The translations under genes were made by a program, and so were the position numbers. The notes beneath the pieces were generated by a model. That model was not told where the DNA came from, made no database searches, and saw only the letters and a list, made by a program, of their open reading frames with translations. 64,000 nucleotides of DNA from positions 1-64,000 of the forward strand of contig NZ_PGGU01000001.1 of NCBI RefSeq assembly GCF_002872075.1, given 5' to 3'. This document shows, piece by piece, positions 40,793-49,522 of this stretch (positions are counted from its first letter, which is position 1; each line of letters opens with the position of its first letter). The DNA is from Microbacterium aurantiacum (GTDB taxonomy: Bacteria > Actinomycetota > Actinomycetes > Actinomycetales > Microbacteriaceae).

Positions 40793-41083
40793 TTAGGCCG
40801 CCAGGGCGAGAGCTGCGGTCGGGGCCGACTCGTACACGACGATCACGGATGCGGTCGCGTTCACGGTCTCTTCCCGGATCAGCCCGCTGACCCAGTTGCC
40901 GCCGACGACGGCGAGGAAGATCGCGAGGCCGACTGCGATACCAGCGATGATGACCGTGGTGAAGGCGAACTTCGCCTTGGCCATGACGATGAATCCGACC
41001 ACGCTGGCGATCAGGATGACGGCTCCCTGGAACGCCGTGGTGGCGTTGGCCATGAGCCCGTTGAACCAATCAAAAAATCCCAT
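40793..41083 (-). CDS. Small two-helix VirB2/TcpD-like protein
   Basis: 96 aa with hydrophobic helices at about 18-36 and 40-62, small Gly/Ala/Val residues in both, and a short Ala-rich end. Fits pilin-like VirB2 or TcpD subunits encoded between VirB8-like and VirB3-like genes. ATG at 41083 with AAAGGAAA. Confidence 0.65.
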   Translation of the reverse strand: MGFFDWFNGLMANATTAFQGAVILIASVVGFIVMAKAKFAFTTVIIAGIAVGLAIFLAVVGGNWVSGLIREETVNATASVIVVYESAPTAALALAA

Positions 41084-41085
41084 TG

Positions 41086-42108
41086 TCAGTTTCCTTTCGA
41101 GTCACCGGTGCCTGTTGGCGTCGGCTTGGGTGTGGGGTTTCCCTTCCCCTGGGTGGGGTTGGCCTGTGGGGCGAGGTCGATGTCCGTGACCTCCCACCGC
41201 TGACCGCGACCGGTCAGGGTGAGTGCGTATGTCGCCGTTGTGAGCTGCTCGAGCGGCGTCGTGAGGGTGACGGTCGCCAACGCTCGGGCCGTCTCACCGT
41301 CTGCGGGAGCCTCGACGGGGTCTGCTTCGGTACGCAGATCCACGACCTCCAGCTGCGCGAACGGTGCCGGCAGGATCGCGGTGAGGTCCGAGCCCGGTGT
41401 GATGAACCTGTCCAGCTCGCCGGATCCGGCCAGATATGCGCCGAGGAACGAGGTGACTGTCTGAGCGAAAGGTTCACCGGCGGCGACGCTGGTGCCGTAG
41501 ACGAGCGCGGTCGTGTCACCGGATGCCGGAGGGGCGATCGGTGAGGGCAGCCCCACCACCCGGAGTGCGTCTCCGTCGACGGCGACGGCAACCTGGTAGT
41601 ACCTGCGGGGCGACGTCTCGACGTTGCCTTCCTCTTCCAGGCTGATCTCGCTCACGTTGGCTGCCACGACGACACTGACGAAGGGGCCGCCTTCAACAGG
41701 GGTGACGGAGACCAGAGTCAGATCGCGGTAGATGAAGGGCACCTGCGAGAGCTGCCTGATCGCGGTCAGGTCGACGTACTCCCCCAGATCTCCGGGCTGG
41801 TCCTTCGTCGCCTTGAGCCACGACCCCACGAACCCGACCGCGTAGGCACCCGCTGACTGCTGCGCGACGGACAGTCCTCCGGGCCCCTGCTCGGTCGGCG
41901 CCGCCAGTACCTGCTCCGGCTTCACGAAGTGCATTCCGAGACTCACGACGCCGGCGCCGATCGCGACGTACAGAAGACCGCTGAGGACCTTGCCACTCAG
42001 CTCGCGTCCGCGAGTCCAGTTGCTGCCCCGGCCTTCGACGACCTTCGCCTTCTTGGCCTTCGGCTCCTTCACCTCGACCTCGGCCTGATCCTTCTTGCGC
42101 CGCATCAT
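41086..42108 (-). CDS. tcpC: TcpC/VirB8-like assembly protein
   Basis: 340 aa. Charged Lys/Glu N-terminus, one helix at about 38-62, and an extracytoplasmic region with two repeated alpha/beta folds (about 85-190 and 200-320), as in TcpC of clostridial conjugation. It would join the channel at the membrane surface. Ends in a Pro/Thr/Gly tail. ATG at 42108 overlaps the upstream stop. Confidence 0.8.
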   Translation of the reverse strand: MMRRKKDQAEVEVKEPKAKKAKVVEGRGSNWTRGRELSGKVLSGLLYVAIGAGVVSLGMHFVKPEQVLAAPTEQGPGGLSVAQQSAGAYAVGFVGSWLKATKDQPGDLGEYVDLTAIRQLSQVPFIYRDLTLVSVTPVEGGPFVSVVVAANVSEISLEEEGNVETSPRRYYQVAVAVDGDALRVVGLPSPIAPPASGDTTALVYGTSVAAGEPFAQTVTSFLGAYLAGSGELDRFITPGSDLTAILPAPFAQLEVVDLRTEADPVEAPADGETARALATVTLTTPLEQLTTATYALTLTGRGQRWEVTDIDLAPQANPTQGKGNPTPKPTPTGTGDSKGN

Positions 42109-42335
42109 GCACCCCCCTGCAGCTCGAGCTCCGTCACCCGTCGCGCGGCCGGCGCAGCATCTCCGAGCTCCGCCACAGCCGTGAGCACATCGCCGTGCCT
42201 AGCTGTGTCGAACGGACGATCCAGCACCTTCGCGACGGCGTCCTGAAACTGCTCCTCCGCGCGGATAACGCGGGCCGCATCCGGAACGAATGCGGTCCAC
42301 CTGCTGTCCTCGTCACCGCTCATCTGGTCGATCAC
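42105..42335 (-). CDS. First gene of the transfer operon, 76 aa
   Basis: Small acidic helical protein, no family recognised. GTG at 42335 with GAAGGGA 6 nt upstream. It lies about 44 nt after family 2 promoter H and its stop overlaps the tcpC start. Leading-gene position suggests a regulator or assembly factor. Confidence 0.65.
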   Translation of the reverse strand: MIDQMSGDEDSRWTAFVPDAARVIRAEEQFQDAVAKVLDRPFDTARHGDVLTAVAELGDAAPAARRVTELELQGGA

Positions 42336-42379
42336 GGTTGGTCCCTTCGGTCGCCTGGTCGGTACCCCGTCATGGGGCT

Positions 42380-42418
42380 TCACGTCATATAGGCGGCGAT
42401 CCGAGTCCTTCGCGGACA
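42380..42418 (-). promoter_or_regulatory. Family 2 promoter H (transfer operon)
   Basis: Minus strand: TGTCCGCGAA, 17-nt spacer, TATATG (42386-42391), ACGTGAAG. Heads the whole 42335-33810 conjugation operon and diverges from the sigma-like gene. Confidence 0.8.
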
Positions 42419-42470
42419 CAAGAACTTCGAGAACTTTGCCCCTCACTCCCCCACGGCAGTCCAAGGACAG

Positions 42471-42499
42471 TTGAAACCCACGATGATCTGGGGTTTCTA
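42471..42499 (+). promoter_or_regulatory. Possible promoter of the sigma-like gene
   Basis: TTGAAA 42471-42476, 17-nt spacer, TTTCTA 42494-42499: an ordinary sigma-70-like promoter on the plus strand, not a member of either repeated family. Confidence 0.4.
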
Positions 42500-42647
42500 G
42501 TACGCCCGCGCAGCCACTTAGTGGACGTGCATCGAGGTGGATCGAACGAGTTCTGAGCGGCCAGTTCTGTTTCCAGGATTCGAACTACAGGCGCTGAGGA
42601 ACGTGGCCTTCGTCAACCGACGACGTATCCACGAAGGGCCATTTCTT

Positions 42648-43427
42648 ATGTACGTCTCCAGCTCTGCACGCACTCTCGAGCGCGATCTCATTGCCGATTG
42701 GAACCGCAACATCGCGGACATCCCCCACACCTACGAGGGGCTCGGCACCTACACCGGCGAAGAGGTTCTCCACCTCATCCGCATGAAGCAGGATCAGGGC
42801 GCCCAAGACGGGCTACTGCTTGCTCTGCTCTCCCTCGAGCACGGCGGAGACCGCGTCGCTGGGCAGGTGATCGTGAAGTCGTTCCTGCCGCTGGCATTCC
42901 GTCTCGCACGCACCTCGGCAGCAACCCGGGACATCTTCCGCGTCTCCACCACGGATGCCACCGCGACGACGATCAGCGTGCTGTGGGAAGTCATCCACAC
43001 GTACAAGGTCGACGAGTGGACACACTCGGTCGCCGGCTACATCCGGGGTCAGATGCTGCACGTCTTGGAGACCAGCTTCATCACTCCGAAGGACGTCGAG
43101 AAGATCTCCGTCGACGAGCAGACCTTCAACGAGATCGTGGATGTCCCCTCCCTCGAGGATGAGCCCATGGCGGTCTTCCAGGACCTCATCACCGTTCTCA
43201 CCTGGGCCGTCGACTCCGGCACGCTCCGCCGCGACGAGATCGAGATCCTCGTCCGCATTGAGCTGGCCGTTGGCGACCCCGGCAGCGCACGCGACGAGCT
43301 GGCTGAGGAACTCGCTGTCAGCCGCGAGACGCTCAACCGCCGGCTGCACCGCATCCGCACCAAGCTCATGACCGCTGTCAGCGGTGACCTGAGCGCGAAG
43401 CTTCCCTACGCATCCCGCCGCAGCTGA
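42648..43427 (+). CDS. Divergent sigma-factor-like protein
   Basis: 259 aa. Residues about 60-125 (VIVKSFLPLAFRLAR ... SVLWEVIHTY ... VAGYIRGQMLHVLE) follow the helix order of sigma region 2. The C-terminal AEELAVSRETLNRRLHRIRTKLM (about 218-240) is a region-4-like helix-turn-helix. I choose ATG 42648 (GAAGGG upstream); the frame stays open to 42537. If it is a sigma factor it is the obvious candidate to read the unusual -35 of family 2, one copy of which faces it 230 nt away. A sigma-like activator is the alternative. Confidence 0.6.
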   Translation: MYVSSSARTLERDLIADWNRNIADIPHTYEGLGTYTGEEVLHLIRMKQDQGAQDGLLLALLSLEHGGDRVAGQVIVKSFLPLAFRLARTSAATRDIFRVSTTDATATTISVLWEVIHTYKVDEWTHSVAGYIRGQMLHVLETSFITPKDVEKISVDEQTFNEIVDVPSLEDEPMAVFQDLITVLTWAVDSGTLRRDEIEILVRIELAVGDPGSARDELAEELAVSRETLNRRLHRIRTKLMTAVSGDLSAKLPYASRRS

Positions 43428-43450
43428 TCAGCTCGCGGGACCCACGAACG

Positions 43451-43485
43451 GACAGGGCCTCTGGATGGCCCCTGGAGGCCCTGTC
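43451..43485 (+). terminator. Hairpin terminator
   Basis: 11-bp stem GACAGGGCCTC / GAGGCCCTGTC then ATCTCTTT, just after the sigma-like gene. Confidence 0.7.
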
Positions 43486-43774
43486 ATCTCTTTCACCGCT
43501 CCGCTGCACCTAGAACGCCCCGTTAGGCGCTCAGATCGCAGCACAGGACCTCTGAGGCCGAAATGCACACCCACCACTCCCCCTCCCAACGCCCATCCGG
43601 CACCTGGCGTCGCACTACCGCTGTAACGTCGGTAGTGCTCCCGGCACGCATGCCAGCAGGCTCAGCGACATCCCTGGCGCAGACCTTGCGCGTCGCACAC
43701 CGGACACGTTGCACACGCCCCCCGCTGGACTTACGCCTGATCTACCGGGAACAGAGCGGAAACCTCCCGGGCGG

Positions 43775-43840
43775 TGTAGCGCTACAACTGGCGGCATGTG
43801 TAGCGGACGATGTAGCAAGTGATGTAGCGGATGATGTAGC
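43775..43840 (+). repeat. 12-bp-spaced TGTAGC direct repeats
   Basis: TGTAGC starts at 43775, 43799, 43811, 43823 and 43835: intervals 24, 12, 12, 12. The last three are preceded by GA. Near-helical phasing on one face is typical of sites bound by ribbon-helix-helix partition proteins. Confidence 0.6.
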
Positions 43841-44067
43841 GCTCTGCTTGTGCAGTGCTTACGCAGGGTTGCCGGGTTACATGCCGCTGAGTATCCGACA
43901 CATATGCGCAAGCACAGCACATCCGTTGCGTAACCCTGGTGCATCTCTTGCGGTCGAATATCTAACACGCTTGCGGACACCAACCGCCATGCTCCCAGCG
44001 TCCTTGCGCAGTGCTAACAACAGTTCTGGCGCATCGAATGCACACAGATTGCGGTTACGCTCCGGTA

Positions 44068-44082
44068 ACACTCCCGGAGTGT
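44068..44082. promoter_or_regulatory. Palindrome upstream of parA, possible operator
   Basis: ACACTCC-C-GGAGTGT, 7-bp arms, about 150 nt before the parA start; possible autoregulatory site. Confidence 0.4.
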
Positions 44083-44230
44083 CATCTATACAACTCCGCT
44101 TGCTTAGCGGTAGACTCCCGCACATGATGCGAAAAGTTGCTGGCATATCTGCCACTGAGTCAGCGGTGTCACACCGCATGACTGTTGCCCTATCCACCGC
44201 TAGGACCACCGCAGTACAGGCGGTGATCTT

Positions 44231-44932
44231 GTGAGCATCGCTCAGGCCACGATCCACTTCACCCGTGTGGTGGCGGTTGCCGCGCAGAAGGGCGGAGTCG
44301 GGAAGACGACGATCGTCATGATGCTCGCCGCCATCCTGTCTCGCTGGTTCAAGGTGCTCGTCGTCGACGTCGACCCGCAGAAGTCGACAACGAAGTGGGC
44401 CAACAGGGGAGAGGAAGATCTTCCCTTCGACTTCGCAGACAGCCTGGACCCTGAGGCTCTCGGAAAGCTCAAGGATCTGCATGAGTACGACGTCATCCTC
44501 GTGGACACACCGGGCCACCACAGCGACCGCGACATCCTCGACGCCGTCCTGGACATCTCCGACTTCGTTATCGTCCCCACCGAGCCGACGGCCCTGTCGC
44601 TCGACTCGATCCTCGACACCCTCCGCGACCACATCATTCCGAAGGGCTTGCAGTACCGCCTCCTGGTGAACAAGGTGCGCCCGCAGCGTGGCACCGACCA
44701 CACCGAGTCCTGGCTCGACCTGTTCGACAAGAACGAGTGGATCCCGGGAGAAGTCGGCTTGCCGCGCTTCCGCCAGTTCATCCGCCTGTCTTCACCGGTC
44801 GAGGACGCACCGGGCGAGGGCACGGTGGTCACCCAGTTCTACGACAACCGCAAGAACCACAACGCAATCTCCGATTTCGCAGCGCTTGGCACTGAGCTGG
44901 CCGCTGCGTGGGCCACTGAGAAGAGGAGCTGA
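44231..44932 (+). CDS. parA: ParA-type partition ATPase
   Basis: 233 aa, the short type without an N-terminal DNA-binding domain. Deviant Walker A QKGGVGKTT at about 18-26, the DVDPQKS motif (about 45-51) and Walker B ILVDTPGHH (about 88-96). Short ParA proteins (ParF-like) usually pair with a ribbon-helix-helix partner, which the next gene fits. GTG start at 44231. Ensures plasmid inheritance by moving plasmid copies over the nucleoid. Confidence 0.9.
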   Translation: MSIAQATIHFTRVVAVAAQKGGVGKTTIVMMLAAILSRWFKVLVVDVDPQKSTTKWANRGEEDLPFDFADSLDPEALGKLKDLHEYDVILVDTPGHHSDRDILDAVLDISDFVIVPTEPTALSLDSILDTLRDHIIPKGLQYRLLVNKVRPQRGTDHTESWLDLFDKNEWIPGEVGLPRFRQFIRLSSPVEDAPGEGTVVTQFYDNRKNHNAISDFAALGTELAAAWATEKRS

Positions 44933-44934
44933 CC

Positions 44935-45555
44935 ATGGCAAGGAAGAACCTGGGAGCACTCGTGCAGAGCATTGGCGCTCCGGCCGAGTCACCCACAGCT
45001 GAGAAGGCAGAAACCCCGCAACCGGAGGCGCCGGAGACGACGCCCGTAGCGCAGACGCAGGTCGTCGAGGAGACGCCGGCACCCGTGGCGAAGAAACCTG
45101 CGCGCCCCACCGCTAAGGCGGCCGCTGAACCGGTAGGGGAGGAGGCTCCAGGAACCAGCGACGCCGCTGCCACTGCCGGCATCCAGGTGATGATCCCCCA
45201 GGACCTCAACGACCGCCTGCAGGACTACCTCAAGAAGCGCAAGATCTCCCACGCAAAGCTGCTGATCGAAGCGATCGAGAAGACCTACAAGCGGCTTCCC
45301 CAGCTGGTCAACGAGGCGCAAGGGCTCGAGGACGACGACGAGGACGACGACGATCGGGTCTTCCTCTTCGAGCGTCCCGCCCGTGAGCGTCAGCAGACCG
45401 CCGGCGCCCCGCGCGCAAAGCACCATGTCCGTCTCACTCCCAAGAACCGGAAGCTGCTGGACGTCGTCACCGAGTACGCCGGCGCCCCGTCCAGGAACTT
45501 CATGATCACCGTCGCCTACGACGCATACCTCCCGCCCATCAAGACAGAAAGCTGA
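44935..45555 (+). CDS. ParA partner with ribbon-helix-helix-like domain
   Basis: 206 aa. N-terminal 75 residues are Ala/Pro/Glu-rich and disordered. The central VMIPQDLNDRLQDYLKKRKISHAKLLIEAIEKTY (about 83-116, not quoted in full elsewhere) is strand-helix-helix. An acidic Glu/Asp run follows, then a second possible strand-helix unit (KHHVRLTPKNRKLLDVVTEY ...). Two such units could give a tandem domain. Starts 2 nt after parA, with GAGGAG upstream. Expected to bind the repeats upstream of parA. Confidence 0.7.
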   Translation: MARKNLGALVQSIGAPAESPTAEKAETPQPEAPETTPVAQTQVVEETPAPVAKKPARPTAKAAAEPVGEEAPGTSDAAATAGIQVMIPQDLNDRLQDYLKKRKISHAKLLIEAIEKTYKRLPQLVNEAQGLEDDDEDDDDRVFLFERPARERQQTAGAPRAKHHVRLTPKNRKLLDVVTEYAGAPSRNFMITVAYDAYLPPIKTES

Positions 45556-45559
45556 GCCC

Positions 45560-46237
45560 ATGAGTACGCCAGACACTGACCGCAAGACCCTCGAGGACGC
45601 CGAACAGGCGGTGGAACGCAAAGCCGCCGTGCAGCGGCCGACAAGATCCCGCCGGCGGCCGATGCTCTACGCCATCGGCACAGCATTGATCGTCCTCGCA
45701 GGCATCGGCATCTACTTCGGAGTCACCAACACGACCCGGACTGTCAGCGTCATGGCCACGAACACCGACATCGCGCGCGGTGACACCATCACGGTCGAGG
45801 ACCTCAAGCCGATCGAACTCGCAGGTGGCCAGAACCTCGACGCTATCAAGGCCGCGGACGCACAGGACCTCGTCGGGACCACGGCGCTCGTCGACCTGCC
45901 AGAAGGAACGCTGCTGACGACGAAGAACGCGGGGGAGGGGCTTGAAGTCCCCTCATCCTCTTCGATCGTTGGCGTCACGGTCACCAGCGCACAGATGCCC
46001 GCCTACCCGCTCGCCGCCGGCGACAAGGTCCGCATCGTCGAAACCCCCGTCAACCAGGGCGACCCGCCCATCGACACCCCGAAGAGCTTCGACGCGGTCG
46101 TCTTCACCACGACCTACAACAGCGAAGCCAAGGTGTGGACTGTCGACCTGATCGTCCCGAAGACCCTCGCACCAGACATCGCAGCACGCTCGGCCACCGG
46201 CCGCGTGGCCCTGATCCTGGACTCGGCGGGGCAGTAA
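45560..46237 (+). CDS. CpaB/RcpC-like pilus protein with SAF domain
   Basis: 225 aa. Basic cytoplasmic start, one helix at about 35-55, then a SAF domain (NTDIARGDTITVEDL ... DLPEGTLLTTKN, about 68-130) and a C-terminal strand region. CpaB/RcpC proteins are periplasmic or cell-wall-side components of Tad pilus machines. ATG at 45560 directly after the ParA partner gene, so partition and pilus genes may form one transcript. Confidence 0.8.
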   Translation: MSTPDTDRKTLEDAEQAVERKAAVQRPTRSRRRPMLYAIGTALIVLAGIGIYFGVTNTTRTVSVMATNTDIARGDTITVEDLKPIELAGGQNLDAIKAADAQDLVGTTALVDLPEGTLLTTKNAGEGLEVPSSSSIVGVTVTSAQMPAYPLAAGDKVRIVETPVNQGDPPIDTPKSFDAVVFTTTYNSEAKVWTVDLIVPKTLAPDIAARSATGRVALILDSAGQ

Positions 46238-46239
46238 CC

Positions 46240-47076
46240 ATGGCCATCATCACCCTCGCCTCCGTCACGGGCGCACCAGGTGTGAGTACGACCGCGGTTG
46301 CCCTCGCCCTGCAGAACCCCAAGCCCACGATGCTCATCGAAGCCGACATCTCCAGGACCAGCAGCATCCTGCCCGGCACACTGCAGGGCCAGGTGCAGCA
46401 CACCACCGGCCTCACCGAAGCTGCCGTCGCCGACCAGCGCAACGACCTCACCGCGCAGGTCCTGTGGGACCAGACCGTCGAGCTCGCCCCGGACACGGTC
46501 CTCGTACCCGGCTTCCGAACCCTCAGCGGCGCCGCCGGAACCACGCCCGGATTCTGGCGTGAGCTCATCCACGCGGCAACACCGCTGGAGACCTCCGGCT
46601 GGGACGTGATCATCGACCTGGGCCGCCTGCGCTTCAACGACATCCGGATCCCTCTCATGCGCGAGTCCGACAGCGTCACCCTGCTCGTCGACGGCACGCT
46701 GCCCACCACGGCAGCCGTGTTCAGCCACACCCACGAGCTCGACGAGTACGGCCGCTCCGTGCCCCGCGGATGGCTGCTCACCGCACTCGGAGAAGTCGGT
46801 CACGACTCCTACGTCGACCTGATCTACACCGAGCGTCCTGAGGGCCAGTGGACCTACCCCAGCCAAGACGCACCCAAAGCCCTCGGCCTCAAACTGCTCG
46901 GCAAGCTCCCCTGGGACCCGAAGAACGCCTCCCCGTACCTGTGGGGAGCCAACGGCCCCCGCAACCCCAAGAAGGCACCGTATGTGCGCTCCATCGACGC
47001 GCTGCTTACCGCCTACACCGACACCATCGGCGAGCGAAAGCTCAGCCTCGAGATCGAACAGGAGGCCGCCCAGTGA
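46240..47076 (+). CDS. TadZ/CpaE-like ParA-fold protein
   Basis: 278 aa with a MinD/ParA-like fold: ASVTGAPGVSTTAVAL at the P-loop, where GKS/T is replaced by GVST, so the signature Lys is missing, as in many TadZ proteins. TadZ marks the place where the pilus is built. The order between the CpaB-like and CpaF genes supports this. Confidence 0.75.
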   Translation: MAIITLASVTGAPGVSTTAVALALQNPKPTMLIEADISRTSSILPGTLQGQVQHTTGLTEAAVADQRNDLTAQVLWDQTVELAPDTVLVPGFRTLSGAAGTTPGFWRELIHAATPLETSGWDVIIDLGRLRFNDIRIPLMRESDSVTLLVDGTLPTTAAVFSHTHELDEYGRSVPRGWLLTALGEVGHDSYVDLIYTERPEGQWTYPSQDAPKALGLKLLGKLPWDPKNASPYLWGANGPRNPKKAPYVRSIDALLTAYTDTIGERKLSLEIEQEAAQ

Positions 47077-48662
47077 GCACCTTCGACGAGAACGCCCAGC
47101 CCGCCGGCGTAGACCCGGCCAGCCTGGATTCGCTTCCGTTCTTCGCGCAGCCGAAGACCCCGCAGCCCACCACGCGAGAAGAGCAGCTCGCCGCGAACCT
47201 GACCAGGTCGGCAATGCGACGCGGATCCGTCCCTGCCGGCACGCACCCGACCGAACCCCAGCAGGCCGCCGACACGATACCAACCAGCGCGTTCGGCGCC
47301 GCTGCCGACGAGCCGCAGACGCTCGAGGAGCGCAGCGCTCTTCCGTGGGACGACGTCAACAAGATCCGAGACAAGGTCGCACGGGTCCTGTCCGAGACTC
47401 TCGCCGAACAGATGAACATGCCCCTCGAGATGCAGAAGCAGCTCGCCCAGGGTCACATCAAGGACAACATCGCCGCCGAAGTCGCCAAGCAGGCCCGGGA
47501 CAACGTCAGCACCGCGTGGACCACCCGCCTGCAGAACCGCATTCAGCGCGCCGTGTTCGACGCGCTGTTCAACCTCGGACGCCTGCAGCCCCTCGTCGAC
47601 GAGCCCGGCGTGGAGAACATCCACATCGGTGGATTCGATAACGTCTGGCTCTCCTACGACGACGGCCGCGTCGTCCGTTACGAGCACGCCATCGCCGTCA
47701 GCGATGCGGACCTCGTCCAGTCCATCAACCTGCTCGCTTCCCGTGAAGGCAACCGATCCTTCACGACCGCGCGACCCCGCCTGCACCTGGACCTCCCCGG
47801 AGGCGCACGACTCGCGGCGATCGCGCACCCCACCGCCGACCGACCCACGATCGTCATCCGAATCCACCGGCTCGTCGACGTCACCCTCGACGACCTGGTC
47901 AGGCGCGGCACCCTCACACCACTGGCCGCGAAGTTCCTCCGCGCCGCGGTGCGCGCCGGCGTCTCGATCGTCACCTCCGGATTCCCCGGTGCTGGCAAGA
48001 CCACGCTGCTGCGTGCGCTCGCCGACGTGATCCCTGCGAGCGAGAAACTCGTCACGATTGAGATGGAGCGCGAGCTGTACCTGCACAAGCTCCCCGATCG
48101 GCATCCGCGCGTCGTCTCGCTCGAGTACCGGCCGGGGGAGGGCGAGCCTGGACCTGACGGCAAGCTGCCCGGTGAGATCACGCTCGAGGATCTCGTCGCG
48201 GACACTCTCCGCCTCGACACGCAGCGCTTCATCATCGGTGAGGTTCGCGGCCCCGAGATCTACGCGATGATGCAGGCCATGCAGTCCGGCGTCGGCTCCC
48301 TGTCGACCCTGCACGCGGCCAGCGGCCACGAGGCCATCGACCGCATGGCCTCGCTCATGCTGTCCAAGGGGCAGAACGTCACCCCGGTGTACGCCTACCG
48401 GATGATCGAGCAGAACATCAGTCTCGTCGTCCAGATCGCGAAGATCGTCGACGCTGAGGGGAAGCCGAAGCGCGTGATCACCGAGATCAGCGAGATCCAG
48501 CCGGGCGAGGAATCCAACGGGTTCCGCCCGGTGGCTCACCAGCTGTTCCGTTGGGACCGTGCCACGCAGATGCTCCTCCCGAACTCCCAGCCATCGCCCA
48601 AGCTGGCCGAGATCCTGCATCACGCAGGCTTCACCGAGACCGATATGAGGGGGGCAGCCTGA
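47073..48662 (+). CDS. tadA: TadA/CpaF secretion ATPase
   Basis: 529 aa. N-terminal 75 residues variable; a helical domain follows; the core has Walker A GFPGAGKTTLL (about 303-313), the Asp box and MERE region, Walker B RFIIGEVRGPE (about 387-397) and His box STLHAAS (about 414-420). Type II/IV secretion ATPase that powers extension, and in Tad systems possibly retraction, of Flp pili. GTG 47073 overlaps the upstream stop. Confidence 0.92.
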   Translation: MSTFDENAQPAGVDPASLDSLPFFAQPKTPQPTTREEQLAANLTRSAMRRGSVPAGTHPTEPQQAADTIPTSAFGAAADEPQTLEERSALPWDDVNKIRDKVARVLSETLAEQMNMPLEMQKQLAQGHIKDNIAAEVAKQARDNVSTAWTTRLQNRIQRAVFDALFNLGRLQPLVDEPGVENIHIGGFDNVWLSYDDGRVVRYEHAIAVSDADLVQSINLLASREGNRSFTTARPRLHLDLPGGARLAAIAHPTADRPTIVIRIHRLVDVTLDDLVRRGTLTPLAAKFLRAAVRAGVSIVTSGFPGAGKTTLLRALADVIPASEKLVTIEMERELYLHKLPDRHPRVVSLEYRPGEGEPGPDGKLPGEITLEDLVADTLRLDTQRFIIGEVRGPEIYAMMQAMQSGVGSLSTLHAASGHEAIDRMASLMLSKGQNVTPVYAYRMIEQNISLVVQIAKIVDAEGKPKRVITEISEIQPGEESNGFRPVAHQLFRWDRATQMLLPNSQPSPKLAEILHHAGFTETDMRGAA

Positions 48663-49522
48663 TGGGTCAGCCACTACTCGCTCTCGCCGTCGTCGTCTTC
48701 GTGATCGGCGGCATGGTCCTCCTGTACGCGACCCTCGGGAGGGAACGCGCTGCAGGGACGCCGACGCGGCGGAGGTCCCGCCGCAAGATCCAGGTGACGA
48801 CGTCGCAGCGGAACACGATCATCGTCGGTGCGGTGATCGGCCTGATCGCTGCGGTCCTCACCGGATGGTGGCTCCTGGTCATCGCCGTACCGACCGCACT
48901 GATCGGGATCCCGTGGCTGCTGCGCGCCGGCCCCGAGGATGCAGCGATCGAGCGACTCGACGCCCTCGAGTCCTGGACCCGCAGCCTCAGCGGCCTCACC
49001 GTGTCCGGCCAAGGCCTCGAGCACACCATCGAGGCGTCACTGCCCAGCTGCCCAGAACCGATCCGCCCGCAGGTCACTCAGCTTGTCGCCCGGATCAACT
49101 CCCGGATCCCGACCGATGTCGCCCTCCAGGCCTTCGCCGACGACCTGAACGACGCCACCGCCGACACTGTCGTGATGCATCTCAAGCTCAAGGCAGATCT
49201 GCGAGGCAACGGACTGGCCGCGTCCCTCAAGGACCTCGCTGCAGCGATGTTCGAGCGCATCAAGGCTCGTCGCGATATCGAGGCGGAGCGCTCCGGCCAC
49301 CGCAACGAGGCGCGCATCGTGACCTACCTCGTGATCGGTCTGCTCGTGGTCCTGGTGCTGTTCCAGCAGTACTCCGCCCCGTACGGGACGCCCATCGGGC
49401 AGATGCTGCTCGCCGGCTACCTCATCGCGTACGGCTTCGTGCTGTTCATGATGCGCAAGGTCAGCCGGGGCAAGCCCGAAGCACGACCCCTCGTCTCATC
49501 CAAGTCCGGAGGCGCCAAATGA
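48662..49522 (+). CDS. tadB: TadB-like inner-membrane platform protein
   Basis: 286 aa: N-terminal helix (about 4-24), a helix pair at about 50-85, the cytoplasmic T2SF-type domain (about 95-215) and C-terminal helices (about 222-275). Forms the platform on which TadA acts. Start overlaps the tadA stop. Confidence 0.85.
   Translation: MGQPLLALAVVVFVIGGMVLLYATLGRERAAGTPTRRRSRRKIQVTTSQRNTIIVGAVIGLIAAVLTGWWLLVIAVPTALIGIPWLLRAGPEDAAIERLDALESWTRSLSGLTVSGQGLEHTIEASLPSCPEPIRPQVTQLVARINSRIPTDVALQAFADDLNDATADTVVMHLKLKADLRGNGLAASLKDLAAAMFERIKARRDIEAERSGHRNEARIVTYLVIGLLVVLVLFQQYSAPYGTPIGQMLLAGYLIAYGFVLFMMRKVSRGKPEARPLVSSKSGGAK

Larger units (their letters stand above)
43486..44230. other. Non-coding region upstream of parA, candidate centromere or origin
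   Basis: About 745 nt, less GC-rich than its surroundings. A long plus-strand frame crosses it but has non-coding composition (Thr/Arg/Cys-rich, no codon-position bias). It contains TGTAGC repeats on a 12-bp period (43775-43840), at least six TTGCG pentamers in direct orientation and others inverted, and a 7-bp-arm palindrome at 44068-44082. Position next to parA fits a partition site; an iteron-type origin is also possible. Confidence 0.5.

Noticed and set aside
43775..43840. CRISPR-like array
   Set aside because: Repeat unit is only 6-9 bp on a 12-bp period with no spacers and no cas genes.
43563..44234. 223-codon plus-strand open frame upstream of parA
   Set aside because: Thr/Arg/Cys-rich composition without codon-position bias, no ribosome site, and it covers the repeat region; better read as non-coding.
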